Positions 21,332 to 29,620 of a stretch of DNA of 64,000 nucleotides are shown here, piece by piece (position 1 is the first letter of the stretch; the number at the start of each line of letters is the position of its first letter). The notes under the pieces are model-generated. The model saw only the letters and a list, made by a program, of their open reading frames with translations. It had not been told where the DNA came from and made no database searches. A program made the translations under genes and the position numbers. This stretch comes from Gammaproteobacteria bacterium (GTDB lineage Bacteria; Pseudomonadota; Gammaproteobacteria; Legionellales; Legionellaceae), in assembly GCA_030147855.1 (NCBI GenBank), contig JASBUO010000006.1:1-64000 (forward strand). The letters are read 5' to 3'.

Positions 21332-21426
21332 AGGGTGTTAAGGTGACATCCTGTCAGACAATCCTTGTCATCCCTTAGAAAACAAGTATACCGTTTTCTT
21401 TTAAACTGTCACGACGTGAAATTCGG

Positions 21427-21458
21427 GTTAGCGTGTAAGCCATGGCTTACACGCTAAC
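21427..21458. terminator. Perfect 32-bp palindrome between convergent gyrB and hydrolase
   Basis: GTTAGCGTGTAAGCC at 21427-21441 is followed by AT and its exact reverse complement at 21444-21458, giving a 15-bp stem centred on CCATGG. It sits between two convergent genes and so probably halts transcription from both sides. It lacks a T-run on either strand, which is unusual for intrinsic termination. Confidence 0.6.
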
Positions 21459-21474
21459 TTGGTAAAGATTCACG

Positions 21475-22272
21475 CTAGCAATGCTGATGAATAAAGTGAA
21501 TAACAATATCGACAAATTGTGCTGTCCATAAGCTGCTGTGTCCCTTGCCTTTAAGTTCTATCCATTGCTTTGGCATATTAGCAGCTAAAAATAGTGCTTT
21601 GCCTTCTTCGTAAGGAACGACCTTATCTTCGGTACCATGTAATGCCAAAAATGGCATATGAATGCTTTTAATGCGCTCTAGAGAGTTAAATTTATCCCAA
21701 GGCTCAATGGGAAGCCACGGATAATGATATTTTCTTAAGGCATTGAGGGTTGTGTATGGCGATTGTAAAATAAGGGCGCAAGACGCTGGGTATTCAGTAG
21801 CCATCTTCGTTGCGACACCGGTGCCAAGCGATTCGCCATATAAAGCGATTTGTTGATTTGGTATACCTTGTTGGCTTAAAAAATCTATGCCAGCACGTGC
21901 ATCTTGATAAAGGCCTTGTTCTGTTGGGGTGCCTGGATTACCGCCATACCCACGGTATTCGAGTAGTAGTACCCCAACGCCTTGTGCAATAAGTTGACGT
22001 GCAAGCGGCATTCGTCTTCCGATATGCCCCGCATTACCATGAAAGATAATGAGCGTTGGTTGTTGTGTGCTTGCGGGCTTATACCATGCATTAAGGGAGA
22101 GGTTGTCTTTTGTGAATAGGTGTATACGCTGCATATCCTCTGCTTGGAATGTTTTACGCGAAGGCATTGCTTTTGAAGGAGCGTAGATGAGCGTTCTTTG
22201 CAGGAGGTAAAGCAATAATAGCCCGAGCGTTATAAACGCAAATATGGCGTAAACCCAGGGGAGTTGCTTCAT
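21475..22272 (-). CDS. Membrane-anchored alpha/beta hydrolase
   Basis: A 265-aa serine hydrolase of the ABHD13/BEM46-like group. An N-terminal transmembrane anchor (about residues 5-25) is followed by the catalytic triad context: nucleophile in LYGESLGTGVATK, acid in LHGTEDKVVPYEEG and histidine in GKGHSSLW. The oxyanion region FHGNAGHIGRR is also present. The ATG at 22272 overlaps the sodC stop as TAATG, implying coupled translation; the in-frame GTG at 22290 lacks support. The substrate is unknown; esterase or peptidase activity are both possible. Confidence 0.85.
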   Translation of the reverse strand: MKQLPWVYAIFAFITLGLLLLYLLQRTLIYAPSKAMPSRKTFQAEDMQRIHLFTKDNLSLNAWYKPASTQQPTLIIFHGNAGHIGRRMPLARQLIAQGVGVLLLEYRGYGGNPGTPTEQGLYQDARAGIDFLSQQGIPNQQIALYGESLGTGVATKMATEYPASCALILQSPYTTLNALRKYHYPWLPIEPWDKFNSLERIKSIHMPFLALHGTEDKVVPYEEGKALFLAANMPKQWIELKGKGHSSLWTAQFVDIVIHFIHQHC

Positions 22273-22757
22273 TAACGAATGATGCCGCACGCAATGCGGG
22301 GGCCGCCACCACCGGAAGGTGGTGCATCTGTATAGTTATCTCCGCCTGCGTGAATAACTACGCTGCGTCCTTCAATCTTTTCAATATTTAAGTGTGGGGC
22401 AATTAAAGAAGAGCGTGCGTCCCCATCGGCATTTACATAGAGGACAGGTAAGTCGCCTAAGTGTCCCTCTCCATAGGGGCCAAGATGCATGTTTGTTTGC
22501 TTTGGATCTAGGTGTCCGCCAGCAGCCATACCGCCATTTTGACAGCTTGGATTTTGATGAATATGAAATCCGTGGGGGCCTGGAGGAAGACCATGCAGGT
22601 TTGGTTTAACCAAAAGCCCGCCAGGGCCATTTTTAAATATGATGGTTCCACGAGGCTCATGCTTATCGTCTGTATCGTATACTTTTACAGTAATGGGGGC
22701 TGCAGAGGCTCCCATAGTCGACAATAATAATATGGTGCTGAATATATATCGATGCAT
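22272..22757 (-). CDS. sodC: Periplasmic Cu,Zn superoxide dismutase
   Basis: Converts superoxide to peroxide in the periplasm. The 161-aa protein has a signal peptide ending at GASAAP, the copper ligands in PHGFHIHQ, the zinc loop GGHLDPKQTNMHLGPYGEGH and the conserved GGDNYTDAP and GGGGPRIACGII segments, including the disulfide cysteines. It is a standard bacterial SodC. The downstream hydrolase starts on its stop codon. Its presence fits an organism that meets phagocyte oxidants, but that is inference. Confidence 0.96.
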   Translation of the reverse strand: MHRYIFSTILLLSTMGASAAPITVKVYDTDDKHEPRGTIIFKNGPGGLLVKPNLHGLPPGPHGFHIHQNPSCQNGGMAAGGHLDPKQTNMHLGPYGEGHLGDLPVLYVNADGDARSSLIAPHLNIEKIEGRSVVIHAGGDNYTDAPPSGGGGPRIACGIIR

Positions 22758-22789
22758 GATGCCCCCAGCTATTTATTTAATGCTACTCA

Positions 22790-23566
22790 TTAAACACGCA
22801 CAGAAAGGGTGGCTGCATTTGCATAGATAGGCCCTGTTCTAAAGCGTGTTAATACAAAAGGATTATTTGGTGAGAAAGAACCATTTCCAAGGTAGAAAAA
22901 GCGGTAACCCAACTCAAGGGTTGCATTGTTTAGGTATTTATCCGATTTAAGCCCGACTCCAAATAATGTTGCAAATTGTGTTCTTGACTGGCTTGAATAA
23001 AAACTACTAGGAATGGTTGCGTTGGTTAGGGCTATTTCTCGGTAGCTGTTGAGCCTCATAAAGTCTGGGCCAATTCCAAAATCAAGCGTTAACTTAGTTT
23101 TTTCAAACTCTGTATTAATATTAAATTTTAAGTTTGCATATAGGGGCAAGAAACTAACCGAATATTTATAATCAAGATTTGGGAGTACATTTTCTATTGC
23201 AATGTTTCCTCCTGCTGTGACACTGGGTAAATAGTAAATTTGTATGCCGTATTCAACATCAAAGGTTTCGTAGGTGCCCATAGGTCTTAAAAATCCAGCA
23301 CCAACGATAACATTACCACCATTTTTTTTGCTTGGACTATACTGGTTTCCCACAAGACCCGTGATATTAATGTGTTGGTTGATACCTTGCGATGAAACAA
23401 AGCCACCAATATGAAGCTGCCATGCCGTATTTTTTTGAAGTCGCTTTAAACTAAGGCTTTCAAAATCAAATGCCGCGCCCAATTTCTCACCTGCGGTACC
23501 TGCGTAGGAGGTCATGCTAAGTCCAAAAAGTGCAGCGCCGAGTAAAGATTTTTTATTTGGTGACAT
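22790..23566 (-). CDS. Predicted outer-membrane beta-barrel protein
   Basis: A 258-aa protein with a signal peptide (LGAALFGLSMTSYA) followed by AGTAGEKLG. The mature part is rich in alternating Gly, aromatic and polar residues (VGAGFLRPMGTYETFDVEYG, YANLKFNINTEFEKTKL, ELGYRFFYLGNGSF) as in small barrels. I do not recognise the family. It follows a small secreted protein by 17 nt and precedes sodC by 32 nt, so the genes may form a cell-envelope operon. AGGAATC precedes the ATG. Confidence 0.7.
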   Translation of the reverse strand: MSPNKKSLLGAALFGLSMTSYAGTAGEKLGAAFDFESLSLKRLQKNTAWQLHIGGFVSSQGINQHINITGLVGNQYSPSKKNGGNVIVGAGFLRPMGTYETFDVEYGIQIYYLPSVTAGGNIAIENVLPNLDYKYSVSFLPLYANLKFNINTEFEKTKLTLDFGIGPDFMRLNSYREIALTNATIPSSFYSSQSRTQFATLFGVGLKSDKYLNNATLELGYRFFYLGNGSFSPNNPFVLTRFRTGPIYANAATLSVRV

Positions 23567-23583
23567 GTCTGATTCCTATGTGG

Positions 23584-23838
23584 TTAAAGTATATTTAGGC
23601 TAGATATTCCCGCTGTTAATGCTGCGGCTGTTGCAATACCACATTCGCTAGTTGCGAGGTTGCACAAGAGTAAAAAAGTGCTTTGATAAGCGGGTGCGCT
23701 TAGAAAGGCGCCTCTTGCTGGTATGGTAAGCACGGCTTGCTCATAGGGGAAAGCATTAAAAAAAACTGTAGACAGGGAGGCGTGTGCCAATAGAGGAATA
23801 GCTAAAAGAGTGAGTAAAAAAAGACGCACGACTGTCAT
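23584..23838 (-). CDS. Small secreted hypothetical protein
   Basis: An 84-aa protein with a clear signal peptide (VVRLFLLTLLAIPLLAHA, cleaved before SLSTVFF). The mature part of about 64 residues is largely hydrophobic, with two cysteines (LLLCNLATSECGI) that could form a short disulfide loop. No family is recognised, and the ribosome site is weak. It is tightly linked to the downstream barrel gene (17 nt), so an accessory envelope role is plausible. Confidence 0.55.
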   Translation of the reverse strand: MTVVRLFLLTLLAIPLLAHASLSTVFFNAFPYEQAVLTIPARGAFLSAPAYQSTFLLLCNLATSECGIATAAALTAGISSLNIL

Positions 23839-23966
23839 TTAAAATCACTTATCCCTGTGATAATTAGAGTCAGCATAAAGGAAATAAGAAAGCTATTCAA
23901 TCATTTGTGTTTGTTTTGAAACAGAAAAGAGTCGGTGAAAAAACTGCAATAAAGTTAAAGCTCTTT

Positions 23967-23995
23967 TTGAATATGCCGACATAACTAAATATAGA
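23967..23995 (+). promoter_or_regulatory. Possible promoter of hfq
   Basis: TTGAAT at 23967-23972 and TATAGA at 23990-23995 are 17 bp apart, a moderate sigma-70 match about 40 nt before the hfq ATG. Confidence 0.4.
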
Positions 23996-24035
23996 AGGGG
24001 TGAATACATGCCAAAAGAATAATAAGGAGAAGGCA

Positions 24036-24242
24036 ATGTCTGATGCACATGCACTAGAGATGGCGTTTTTACAGCGCTTGCACGATAACAAGGTGCCAGT
24101 TTCTATTTTTTTAGTTAGTGGCATTAAATTGCATGGCAGTATTGAGCATGTGGATGATCGCGTGATTACTCTAAAAAATGGAGTCACACAGATGGTGTAT
24201 AAACACGCCATTTCAACGGTTGTTCCAGCACGACAGGATTGA
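24036..24242 (+). CDS. hfq: Short, divergent Hfq RNA chaperone
   Basis: Sm-like protein of 68 aa with Sm1 ([18 protein letters not shown]) and Sm2 ([15 protein letters not shown]). It aligns to residues 1-66 of E. coli Hfq without gaps. K31, Q52, Y55, K56 and H57 are kept, but Q8 is Glu, Y25 is Phe, F42 is Arg, and the rim RRER (16-19) is HDNK. There is no C-terminal tail. The ATG at 24036 is chosen for the AAGGAGAAGG before it; an ATG at 24000 is open but lacks such a site. It stands alone, not in the usual miaA-hfq-hflX cluster, so it may be a second Hfq paralogue. Confidence 0.9.
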   Translation: MSDAHALEMAFLQRLHDNKVPVSIFLVSGIKLHGSIEHVDDRVITLKNGVTQMVYKHAISTVVPARQD

Positions 24243-24588
24243 GGTGTGTTGATATGATTAGGGCCTATCGACTTATTAGATTGGATGTTAAACCAACGTA
24301 TAGTGTACCATAGGGCTTAAAATGAACGCATTGGGCTTCCTTGTGGTTACGAGAGTTGGACTCAGCGCCATGCTAGCACCTAAATGACATAAGCTATGTT
24401 GATGCGCTTTGGCCATAGCTCGTTATTGAGCATAAGTCTTGGCATTGCAAACTCATTCTATATTTGGGGTCAGAACCAATATCTTATGAGTTTGCTTCCA
24501 CCAAGCAATACTTTTTAAAGGTTTTTTAATATTTGTGGATGGCCCGAACACGTCGGGCCAAGTCGGCGGAGGGAAAGGTCAACAGGAC
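24243..24588. other. Intergenic gap with hairpin and repeat copy 2
   Basis: No gene is supported in these 346 bases; the open frames are under 25 codons. A hairpin TGGCCCGA-ACACG-TCGGGCCA lies at 24540-24560, followed by GGCGGAGGGAAAG and the repeat 14-mer GTCAACAGGACCTA at 24578-24591, which runs into the stop codon of the tlpA-like gene. The hairpin has no T-run. Confidence 0.45.
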
Positions 24589-25029
24589 CTAAAGGTAGGC
24601 ACTTAAACTTTTGACGGTTTGCTCACCATATTTAATATCAAATAATTTGCCGCTCGGATTAAATATAAAAGTGACGGGAACACCTTTAATGTCTCCGATC
24701 TTTAAGGCATCTGCGGGGTCAAGTCCGAGGCTTGGATAGGCAAGTTGGTACTTTTCAATGAGGGAGCGCTGCTCATCTAAAGAAAGGCCATCATAGTTAA
24801 CGCCAAATACTGCGATATTTTTATGTTTGTTTTGCTCATAAAAACGATTAATTTCAGGAATTTCATGTAAACATGGTGCACACCAACTTGCCCAATAGTT
24901 GATATAGACCCATTTTCCTTTGAGTGATTTAAGGGTAAACTCATGGCCATCGATGCTTTGGAGTGTGGGGGTGTGTGCATAGAGAGAGGGGGTAGAGAAT
25001 ATAAAGCACAGTATTAATAATAAACGCAT
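24589..25029 (-). CDS. Periplasmic TlpA/ResA-like thioredoxin
   Basis: A 146-aa thioredoxin-fold protein with a signal peptide (LLLILCFIFSTPSLYA) and a redox-active CAPC site in YINYWASWCAPCLHEIPEI. The cis-proline region is GVPVTFIFNPSGK. It belongs to the TlpA/ResA/DsbE reductase group, probably keeping periplasmic cysteines reduced, for example in cytochrome c maturation. No cytochrome genes are adjacent. Its stop codon overlaps a repeat unit (24578-24591). Confidence 0.9.
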   Translation of the reverse strand: MRLLLILCFIFSTPSLYAHTPTLQSIDGHEFTLKSLKGKWVYINYWASWCAPCLHEIPEINRFYEQNKHKNIAVFGVNYDGLSLDEQRSLIEKYQLAYPSLGLDPADALKIGDIKGVPVTFIFNPSGKLFDIKYGEQTVKSLSAYL

Positions 25030-25073
25030 GATTCAAAGTTATTTGTTAGAAAGAGTGTATATATTACCGAAAA

Positions 25074-26924
25074 TTAAGCGGTACGCCCAGACTCTAGTGC
25101 TTCCCAACGTGCATATGCCGCTTCGAGTTCATTTTCGAGAGTATGCAGTTTTTCATTGAATGTTAAGACATGTGCATTGTCCTGCTGATAAAAGTCGGGT
25201 GCGGCCATTGTTTCATGCAGTGTTTCAATGTCTTTTTCTAAGCGCTCTATTTTTTTGGGAAGCTGTTTTAGTTCTCGTTGCTCGGGGGTGTTTAACTTTT
25301 GTTTTGATAGAGCTTTATTGGGGGGCATTGTACTTGTTGGTTTAGATGTAAGTGCTTTATAGGCAGCGTAGTCATCGTAGCCACCAACGTGCTCATGGAT
25401 ATGCCCATCCTCTTCATAGACTAAAATACCACTGACTACCTGGTTTAGGAAAGTTCTATCGTGGCTGATTAAGAGTAATGTGCCCGTGTAGTCACTTAAC
25501 ATGCTTTCGAGTAACTCAAGCGTTTCAATGTCTAAATCATTGGTGGGCTCATCCATTACCAGCAAATTAACAGGTTTTGCGAAAAGCTTGGCAAGTAAGA
25601 GGCGATTGCGTTCGCCGCCTGATAAGGCAAACACGGGTTGATTGAAGCGCTCAGGTGAGAACAAAAAGTCACGTAGGTAAGATGCAACATGTTTGCTTTG
25701 TCCGTTAATGGTGACAAAGTCTGAGCCATCTGCCACATTTTGCATGACGGTTTGTTGTTCGTCTAATTCTGCACGTAGTTGGTCGAAGTAGGCAATGCTG
25801 AGGTGCGTGCCATGCCGAATTTGTCCCGCTGTAGGTGCAATCTCGCCTAATAATATGCGAACAAGAGTCGTCTTTCCACAGCCATTTGGGCCAACAACAC
25901 CAATTTTATCGCCGCGCATGAAAGTGCAGGAAAAATCTCGGATGAGTTGGCGGTCGCCTACTTGGTGGTATAGGTTTTTTGCCTCGAGCACTAACTTTCC
26001 GGACGTTTTCACATCGAGCTGTAGTGACTTTACTTGTCCCGGCGCATTTCGTCTTGCGCGATAAGCTTCTCGCATCGCTTTGAGTTTATGCACTCGCCCT
26101 TCATTGCGCGTGCGTCTTGCTTTAATGCCTTTGCGCAGCCATACTTCTTCTTCTTTAAGGCGTTTATCAAACAATTGGTTTTGCGTATTTTCCGCTTCAA
26201 GCACGGCTTCTTTACGGTTGAGATAGGTGTCATAATCACAGGCATAGCGATGTAGTTTGCCTCTGTCAACTTCGATAATAGTATTTGATATGCGGCTTAA
26301 AAAGGCGCGGTCGTGGGTGACAACGACCAGCGTGCTTGGGTATTGCTTTAGGTAGGTTTCAAGCCATTCGATGGTATGGATGTCTAGGTGGTTAGTTGGT
26401 TCATCGAGCAAAAGTAAATCAGCGTTTGCGAGCAGGGCCGCCCCAAGCAGTGCGCGTCGCTTCATACCGCCGGAGAGATTTTTGATAGGGGAATCAAGCG
26501 ATAAACTTAAATGGCTTGCCATGGCCTCAATTTGAGGTAGTATACCCCACGCATTTTCGGCATCAATTTGTGTTTGGAGCGTGGCCATTTGGGTTGTGTC
26601 ATGCGCGCGTGACGCCTCATGATATTGGGCAAGTGTTTTGCCAAGGGCGCCAAGCTGCTTGACTAAAAAATGATAAACAGTTTCATGCTCGCTCTCAGGG
26701 ACATCTTGCATGAGGCTTGCAATGCGCAGATTTGTTTGGAGCTGGCGGGTGCCACTGTCCGGTGTGATATACCCTTGCAAGAGCTTGAGGAGCGTTGATT
26801 TCCCTGCGCCATTTCGTCCAACGAGAGCAATGTGTTCCTTAGGGTGAATTTGCCAGTTGACTTGGTCGAGTAAGTGATTATTTGCAATTGTGAGTGATAC
26901 GTTATTGAGTGATAGTAAGTGCAT
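25074..26924 (-). CDS. uup: ABC-F ATPase Uup
   Basis: A soluble ABC-F protein with two ATPase domains and no membrane segment; the family acts on ribosomes, and Uup also affects precise transposon excision. Walker A motifs are GRNGAGKSTLLK and GPNGCGKTTLVR; signatures are LSGGMKRRALLGAALL and LSGGERNRLLLAKLF; Walker B motifs are LLLLDEPTNHLD and LLVMDEPTNDLD. The C-terminal 70 residues form the coiled coil typical of Uup. I prefer the ATG at 26924 (MHLLSLNNVS), 10 nt after the previous stop; the open ATG at 26954 lies inside that gene. Confidence 0.93.
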   Translation of the reverse strand: MHLLSLNNVSLTIANNHLLDQVNWQIHPKEHIALVGRNGAGKSTLLKLLQGYITPDSGTRQLQTNLRIASLMQDVPESEHETVYHFLVKQLGALGKTLAQYHEASRAHDTTQMATLQTQIDAENAWGILPQIEAMASHLSLSLDSPIKNLSGGMKRRALLGAALLANADLLLLDEPTNHLDIHTIEWLETYLKQYPSTLVVVTHDRAFLSRISNTIIEVDRGKLHRYACDYDTYLNRKEAVLEAENTQNQLFDKRLKEEEVWLRKGIKARRTRNEGRVHKLKAMREAYRARRNAPGQVKSLQLDVKTSGKLVLEAKNLYHQVGDRQLIRDFSCTFMRGDKIGVVGPNGCGKTTLVRILLGEIAPTAGQIRHGTHLSIAYFDQLRAELDEQQTVMQNVADGSDFVTINGQSKHVASYLRDFLFSPERFNQPVFALSGGERNRLLLAKLFAKPVNLLVMDEPTNDLDIETLELLESMLSDYTGTLLLISHDRTFLNQVVSGILVYEEDGHIHEHVGGYDDYAAYKALTSKPTSTMPPNKALSKQKLNTPEQRELKQLPKKIERLEKDIETLHETMAAPDFYQQDNAHVLTFNEKLHTLENELEAAYARWEALESGRTA

Positions 26925-26934
26925 ACAGGTCGAG

Positions 26935-28200
26935 TTAGTTTGGAAACCAAGCATTTTGTAATGGTGTATTGGAATAGTGCATTAAATGCTCCCCAAAATG
27001 TGTCCTTGCTTGGCTTTTTTTATTGCATTTTAAGAGTGCTACGCAGTATATCATATGAAAGAGCTCGATTTCTGCATCGCTGCCACCAATACATCCTATT
27101 TGCGGTAGAATCGGTGTAAATGCTGCAACGCAGGCGCGGTAGTTGGCTTTAGAAAAAGCATACATGCCATCTAGTGCGGGAAGACCAATCTCAAACCATG
27201 CTGCATGCGCGGGCCCTCTCAGCTTGGTTGCGTATAGCCTTGCGTTTTGGATAATTTGACGCGCCATACTATCGTGCTGATTTTTTCCACACGCGTAAAG
27301 GTAGTGCATACTATTAAATACCATATAGGGGCTCGTGCAAGTGGGTGTTATTTGGGCCATTACTTTCGGCCATAAATTGTTTTGTGGCATTTCTGCAAGT
27401 TCCATGCGGCATAAAAAAGAGAGGGTATCTTGTTGTACCAGCACAGTATTTTTTGCGTCATTACCAGTCCAAATATGCTGGTGGTATAAGTTCACGGCGC
27501 TTGATTCGTGTTGCTTAGCAATATGTAGTAGTGATAAGTGCCAATACATATGTGATTTTAGGGTTGGCACGAGCGAACTCCAGTCACCTTGGGTTGTTTC
27601 AAGGGCTTCGATGCTTGCCTGAAAATCCCCTTGCATGAGTTGTACGTGTGCAAAAGCGTGCTGTGCCCAGGCAAGCGTTGGGTTTAAGAGTAGTGCATGA
27701 TTAGCGACTTTTAAAGCCTCATATTGTTTACCGGCGAGCTCAAGTGCAAAGGCGTAAATTGATAAGAAGTATGCGTTTTGTTGGTGGTGGGGTTTTAACT
27801 GCTCACAGATCTTTAGAAAATGATTGGCATGAAAGGCTTGCCCTAAAACGTAAAAAAGCCATTCGGCGTATTTAAGTGTGAGCAAGTCGTTGGGCGCTTG
27901 TTGCAGTATTGCCTCAAATTTTGCGAGTGCATGGTGGTAACCTTTCAAGCTCCAAGCTTGCATCGCTTCAAATATGAGCATTTCTGATGGAGATAATTTT
28001 TGTGTGTGATGTGTTGCACGATCTAACAATGCGATTGCCTTTTGTGTGGCTTCATCGGTTTGTGCATATAGGTGAAGGCTTGCCGCATGGCACTGTAGCA
28101 ATGGCTCATCGGGTTCATTGTCAGCTTCCGCAAGCAGTGCTATGGCGCTTTGGCTATTTTGGAGCATGGCTTCAGTAAAGGCTGCTATTTTAGGGTTCAT
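26935..28200 (-). CDS. TTC38-like tetratricopeptide repeat protein
   Basis: A 421-aa, all-helical cytoplasmic protein. Repeated TPR-like units are visible, such as ALAKFEAILQQAPNDLLTLK, ALKVANHALLLNPTLAWAQH and FAHVQLMQGDFQASIEALE. The HAFAHV...HMYWHLSLLHI arrangement resembles the TTC38 family, whose biochemical role is not established. It overlaps the upstream DUF2520 gene by 4 nt and ends 10 nt before uup, inside a six-gene operon. Confidence 0.78.
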   Translation of the reverse strand: MNPKIAAFTEAMLQNSQSAIALLAEADNEPDEPLLQCHAASLHLYAQTDEATQKAIALLDRATHHTQKLSPSEMLIFEAMQAWSLKGYHHALAKFEAILQQAPNDLLTLKYAEWLFYVLGQAFHANHFLKICEQLKPHHQQNAYFLSIYAFALELAGKQYEALKVANHALLLNPTLAWAQHAFAHVQLMQGDFQASIEALETTQGDWSSLVPTLKSHMYWHLSLLHIAKQHESSAVNLYHQHIWTGNDAKNTVLVQQDTLSFLCRMELAEMPQNNLWPKVMAQITPTCTSPYMVFNSMHYLYACGKNQHDSMARQIIQNARLYATKLRGPAHAAWFEIGLPALDGMYAFSKANYRACVAAFTPILPQIGCIGGSDAEIELFHMIYCVALLKCNKKSQARTHFGEHLMHYSNTPLQNAWFPN

Positions 28201-29063
28201 ACGGGTGCTTCAAATTTAAAGAGCTGTTTAATTAACTGTATAGACGTTGTGTCTAAGTTTACAAGTGGCAGTGTGGCAAGACCTGCTGTCTGGTAGAGTG
28301 TTTTAATGGTTTTTGAGTCGATAGAATCGAGGTGTTTTTGGATGGTGCTGATGTCTCCTCGCATGAGCGGTCCTGTGAGGGCATTTTCTGCAGTATCTGC
28401 TTGTTTCAAATTATTAAGGCTTGTTTGCATGAGGCGTGTGCATAGTGCATGTGCTTCAGCGCTTGGAATACCTGTCTGCTCAAAAAGCTTGGTTGCAACC
28501 GATGAGAGCGTTACTAAATAGTTAGAAGCCATAATAGCTGCCGTATGATAAGTTGCTTTCTTCTCTGGATTGAGTGTGAACACAGTAGCATCGAGTGTGT
28601 GTGCAATGTGCGAGAGTTTTTCAAGTGCCAAAGGACCACCTTCAATGGCACAGTCAACGCCTTTAAATGCATTTTCTTTGGGCGGGTTTTTTTGGCAAAA
28701 AGCTTTTAGAGGGTGAAGGCTACCAATAGATGCGCCTTGTTTTTCGAGTGGCGCTAAAATATCCATGCTTAGTATGCCACTCATATGAATGATGAGATGA
28801 TCGGGCTTAAAATGCTGCGCGCGTGCAAGTGCCAGGGCCGTTGGTTCAATATGCTTGTCTTTGGTTGCAATAAAAGTGATATCTGCCTCGGGAAGGTCGC
28901 TTAAGCGACCAAGTGCATCACCTTGTCCGAGCTTTTGGGTTGCTTCTTTAGCGCTTGCAAGTTGCGGGTGGTATACGCTAAGCAGTGTGTCGTTGGCTGT
29001 ATTGATAAGTGCATGTGCTAGAGCACATCCAACGCGACCTGGGCCTATGAGGTTAAACCGCAT
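28197..29063 (-). CDS. Rossmann-fold DUF2520 protein
   Basis: A 288-aa protein with an N-terminal NAD(P)-binding motif (FNLIGPGRVGCALAHAL) and the pair of domains found in the Rossmann-like/DUF2520 family: a dinucleotide domain with HMSGILSMD and SLHPLKAFC, and a helical C-terminal domain (YHTAAIMASNYLVTL). Related enzymes are dehydrogenases such as ketopantoate reductases, but the substrate of this group is unknown to me. It overlaps rsmD by 19 bp and the TTC38-like gene by 4 bp. Confidence 0.85.
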   Translation of the reverse strand: MRFNLIGPGRVGCALAHALINTANDTLLSVYHPQLASAKEATQKLGQGDALGRLSDLPEADITFIATKDKHIEPTALALARAQHFKPDHLIIHMSGILSMDILAPLEKQGASIGSLHPLKAFCQKNPPKENAFKGVDCAIEGGPLALEKLSHIAHTLDATVFTLNPEKKATYHTAAIMASNYLVTLSSVATKLFEQTGIPSAEAHALCTRLMQTSLNNLKQADTAENALTGPLMRGDISTIQKHLDSIDSKTIKTLYQTAGLATLPLVNLDTTSIQLIKQLFKFEAPV

Positions 29064-29620
29064 GCTCGAATGTCTCTTTTTTGGTGTAGTGCATAATAGA
29101 CAAGCCCTGCTTTTTTGGTCTTAAGAGTTTCCCAGTAGATTTCATTGAGCGTCACAGGATGTGCTGATTCGACGTAAAGTAAGCCATGTGGTTTGAGTAT
29201 TTCCCTTTCTTCAATAGCGTAAATACAATGCTCTAGTAAATTTAGGCCATTAAAAGGCGGATCGAGAAAGATAATGTCGAATGCCTTAGGGGAGCGCTGT
29301 AAATAACTGAGTGTGTCTGTTTTTATGGGATGTATGGCGCCGGTTTTGAAGACGTTTATTTGCTGTTTTAGATTCGAGAAGATAGATTGTGTTTTTTCAA
29401 GCAGGGTTACCTCATGTGCTCCGCGAGAGTGTGCTTCAAAGCCAAGAGCACCACTGCCTGCAAATGCGTCTAGGCAGTCGGCACCTTGAATGTAATGCAT
29501 TAGCCAGTTAAAAAGCGTTTCTCGGACACGGTTTGGTGTAGGTCTTAAGCCATTTGTATCGGGGAAGGTGACTTTTTTTCCTCGGTGTTTGCCACCGATA
29601 ATACGAACGGTTTGTTTCAT
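29045..29620 (-). CDS. rsmD: 16S rRNA (guanine-966-N2)-methyltransferase RsmD
   Basis: SAM-dependent methyltransferase of the small subunit. The 191-aa chain has the N-terminal RIIGGKHRGKKVTFP, the SAM site CLDAFAGSGALGFEAHSRGA and the catalytic DIIFLDPPF. In many proteobacteria rsmD lies next to ftsY. Here two M16 peptidase genes lie between, and rsmD overlaps the second by 4 nt. Confidence 0.95.
   Translation of the reverse strand: MKQTVRIIGGKHRGKKVTFPDTNGLRPTPNRVRETLFNWLMHYIQGADCLDAFAGSGALGFEAHSRGAHEVTLLEKTQSIFSNLKQQINVFKTGAIHPIKTDTLSYLQRSPKAFDIIFLDPPFNGLNLLEHCIYAIEEREILKPHGLLYVESAHPVTLNEIYWETLKTKKAGLVYYALHQKRDIRACGLTS

Noticed and set aside
24243..24588. Possible small gene or transposase remnant after hfq
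   Set aside because: Only frames shorter than 25 codons with no consistent resemblance to any transposase were seen.
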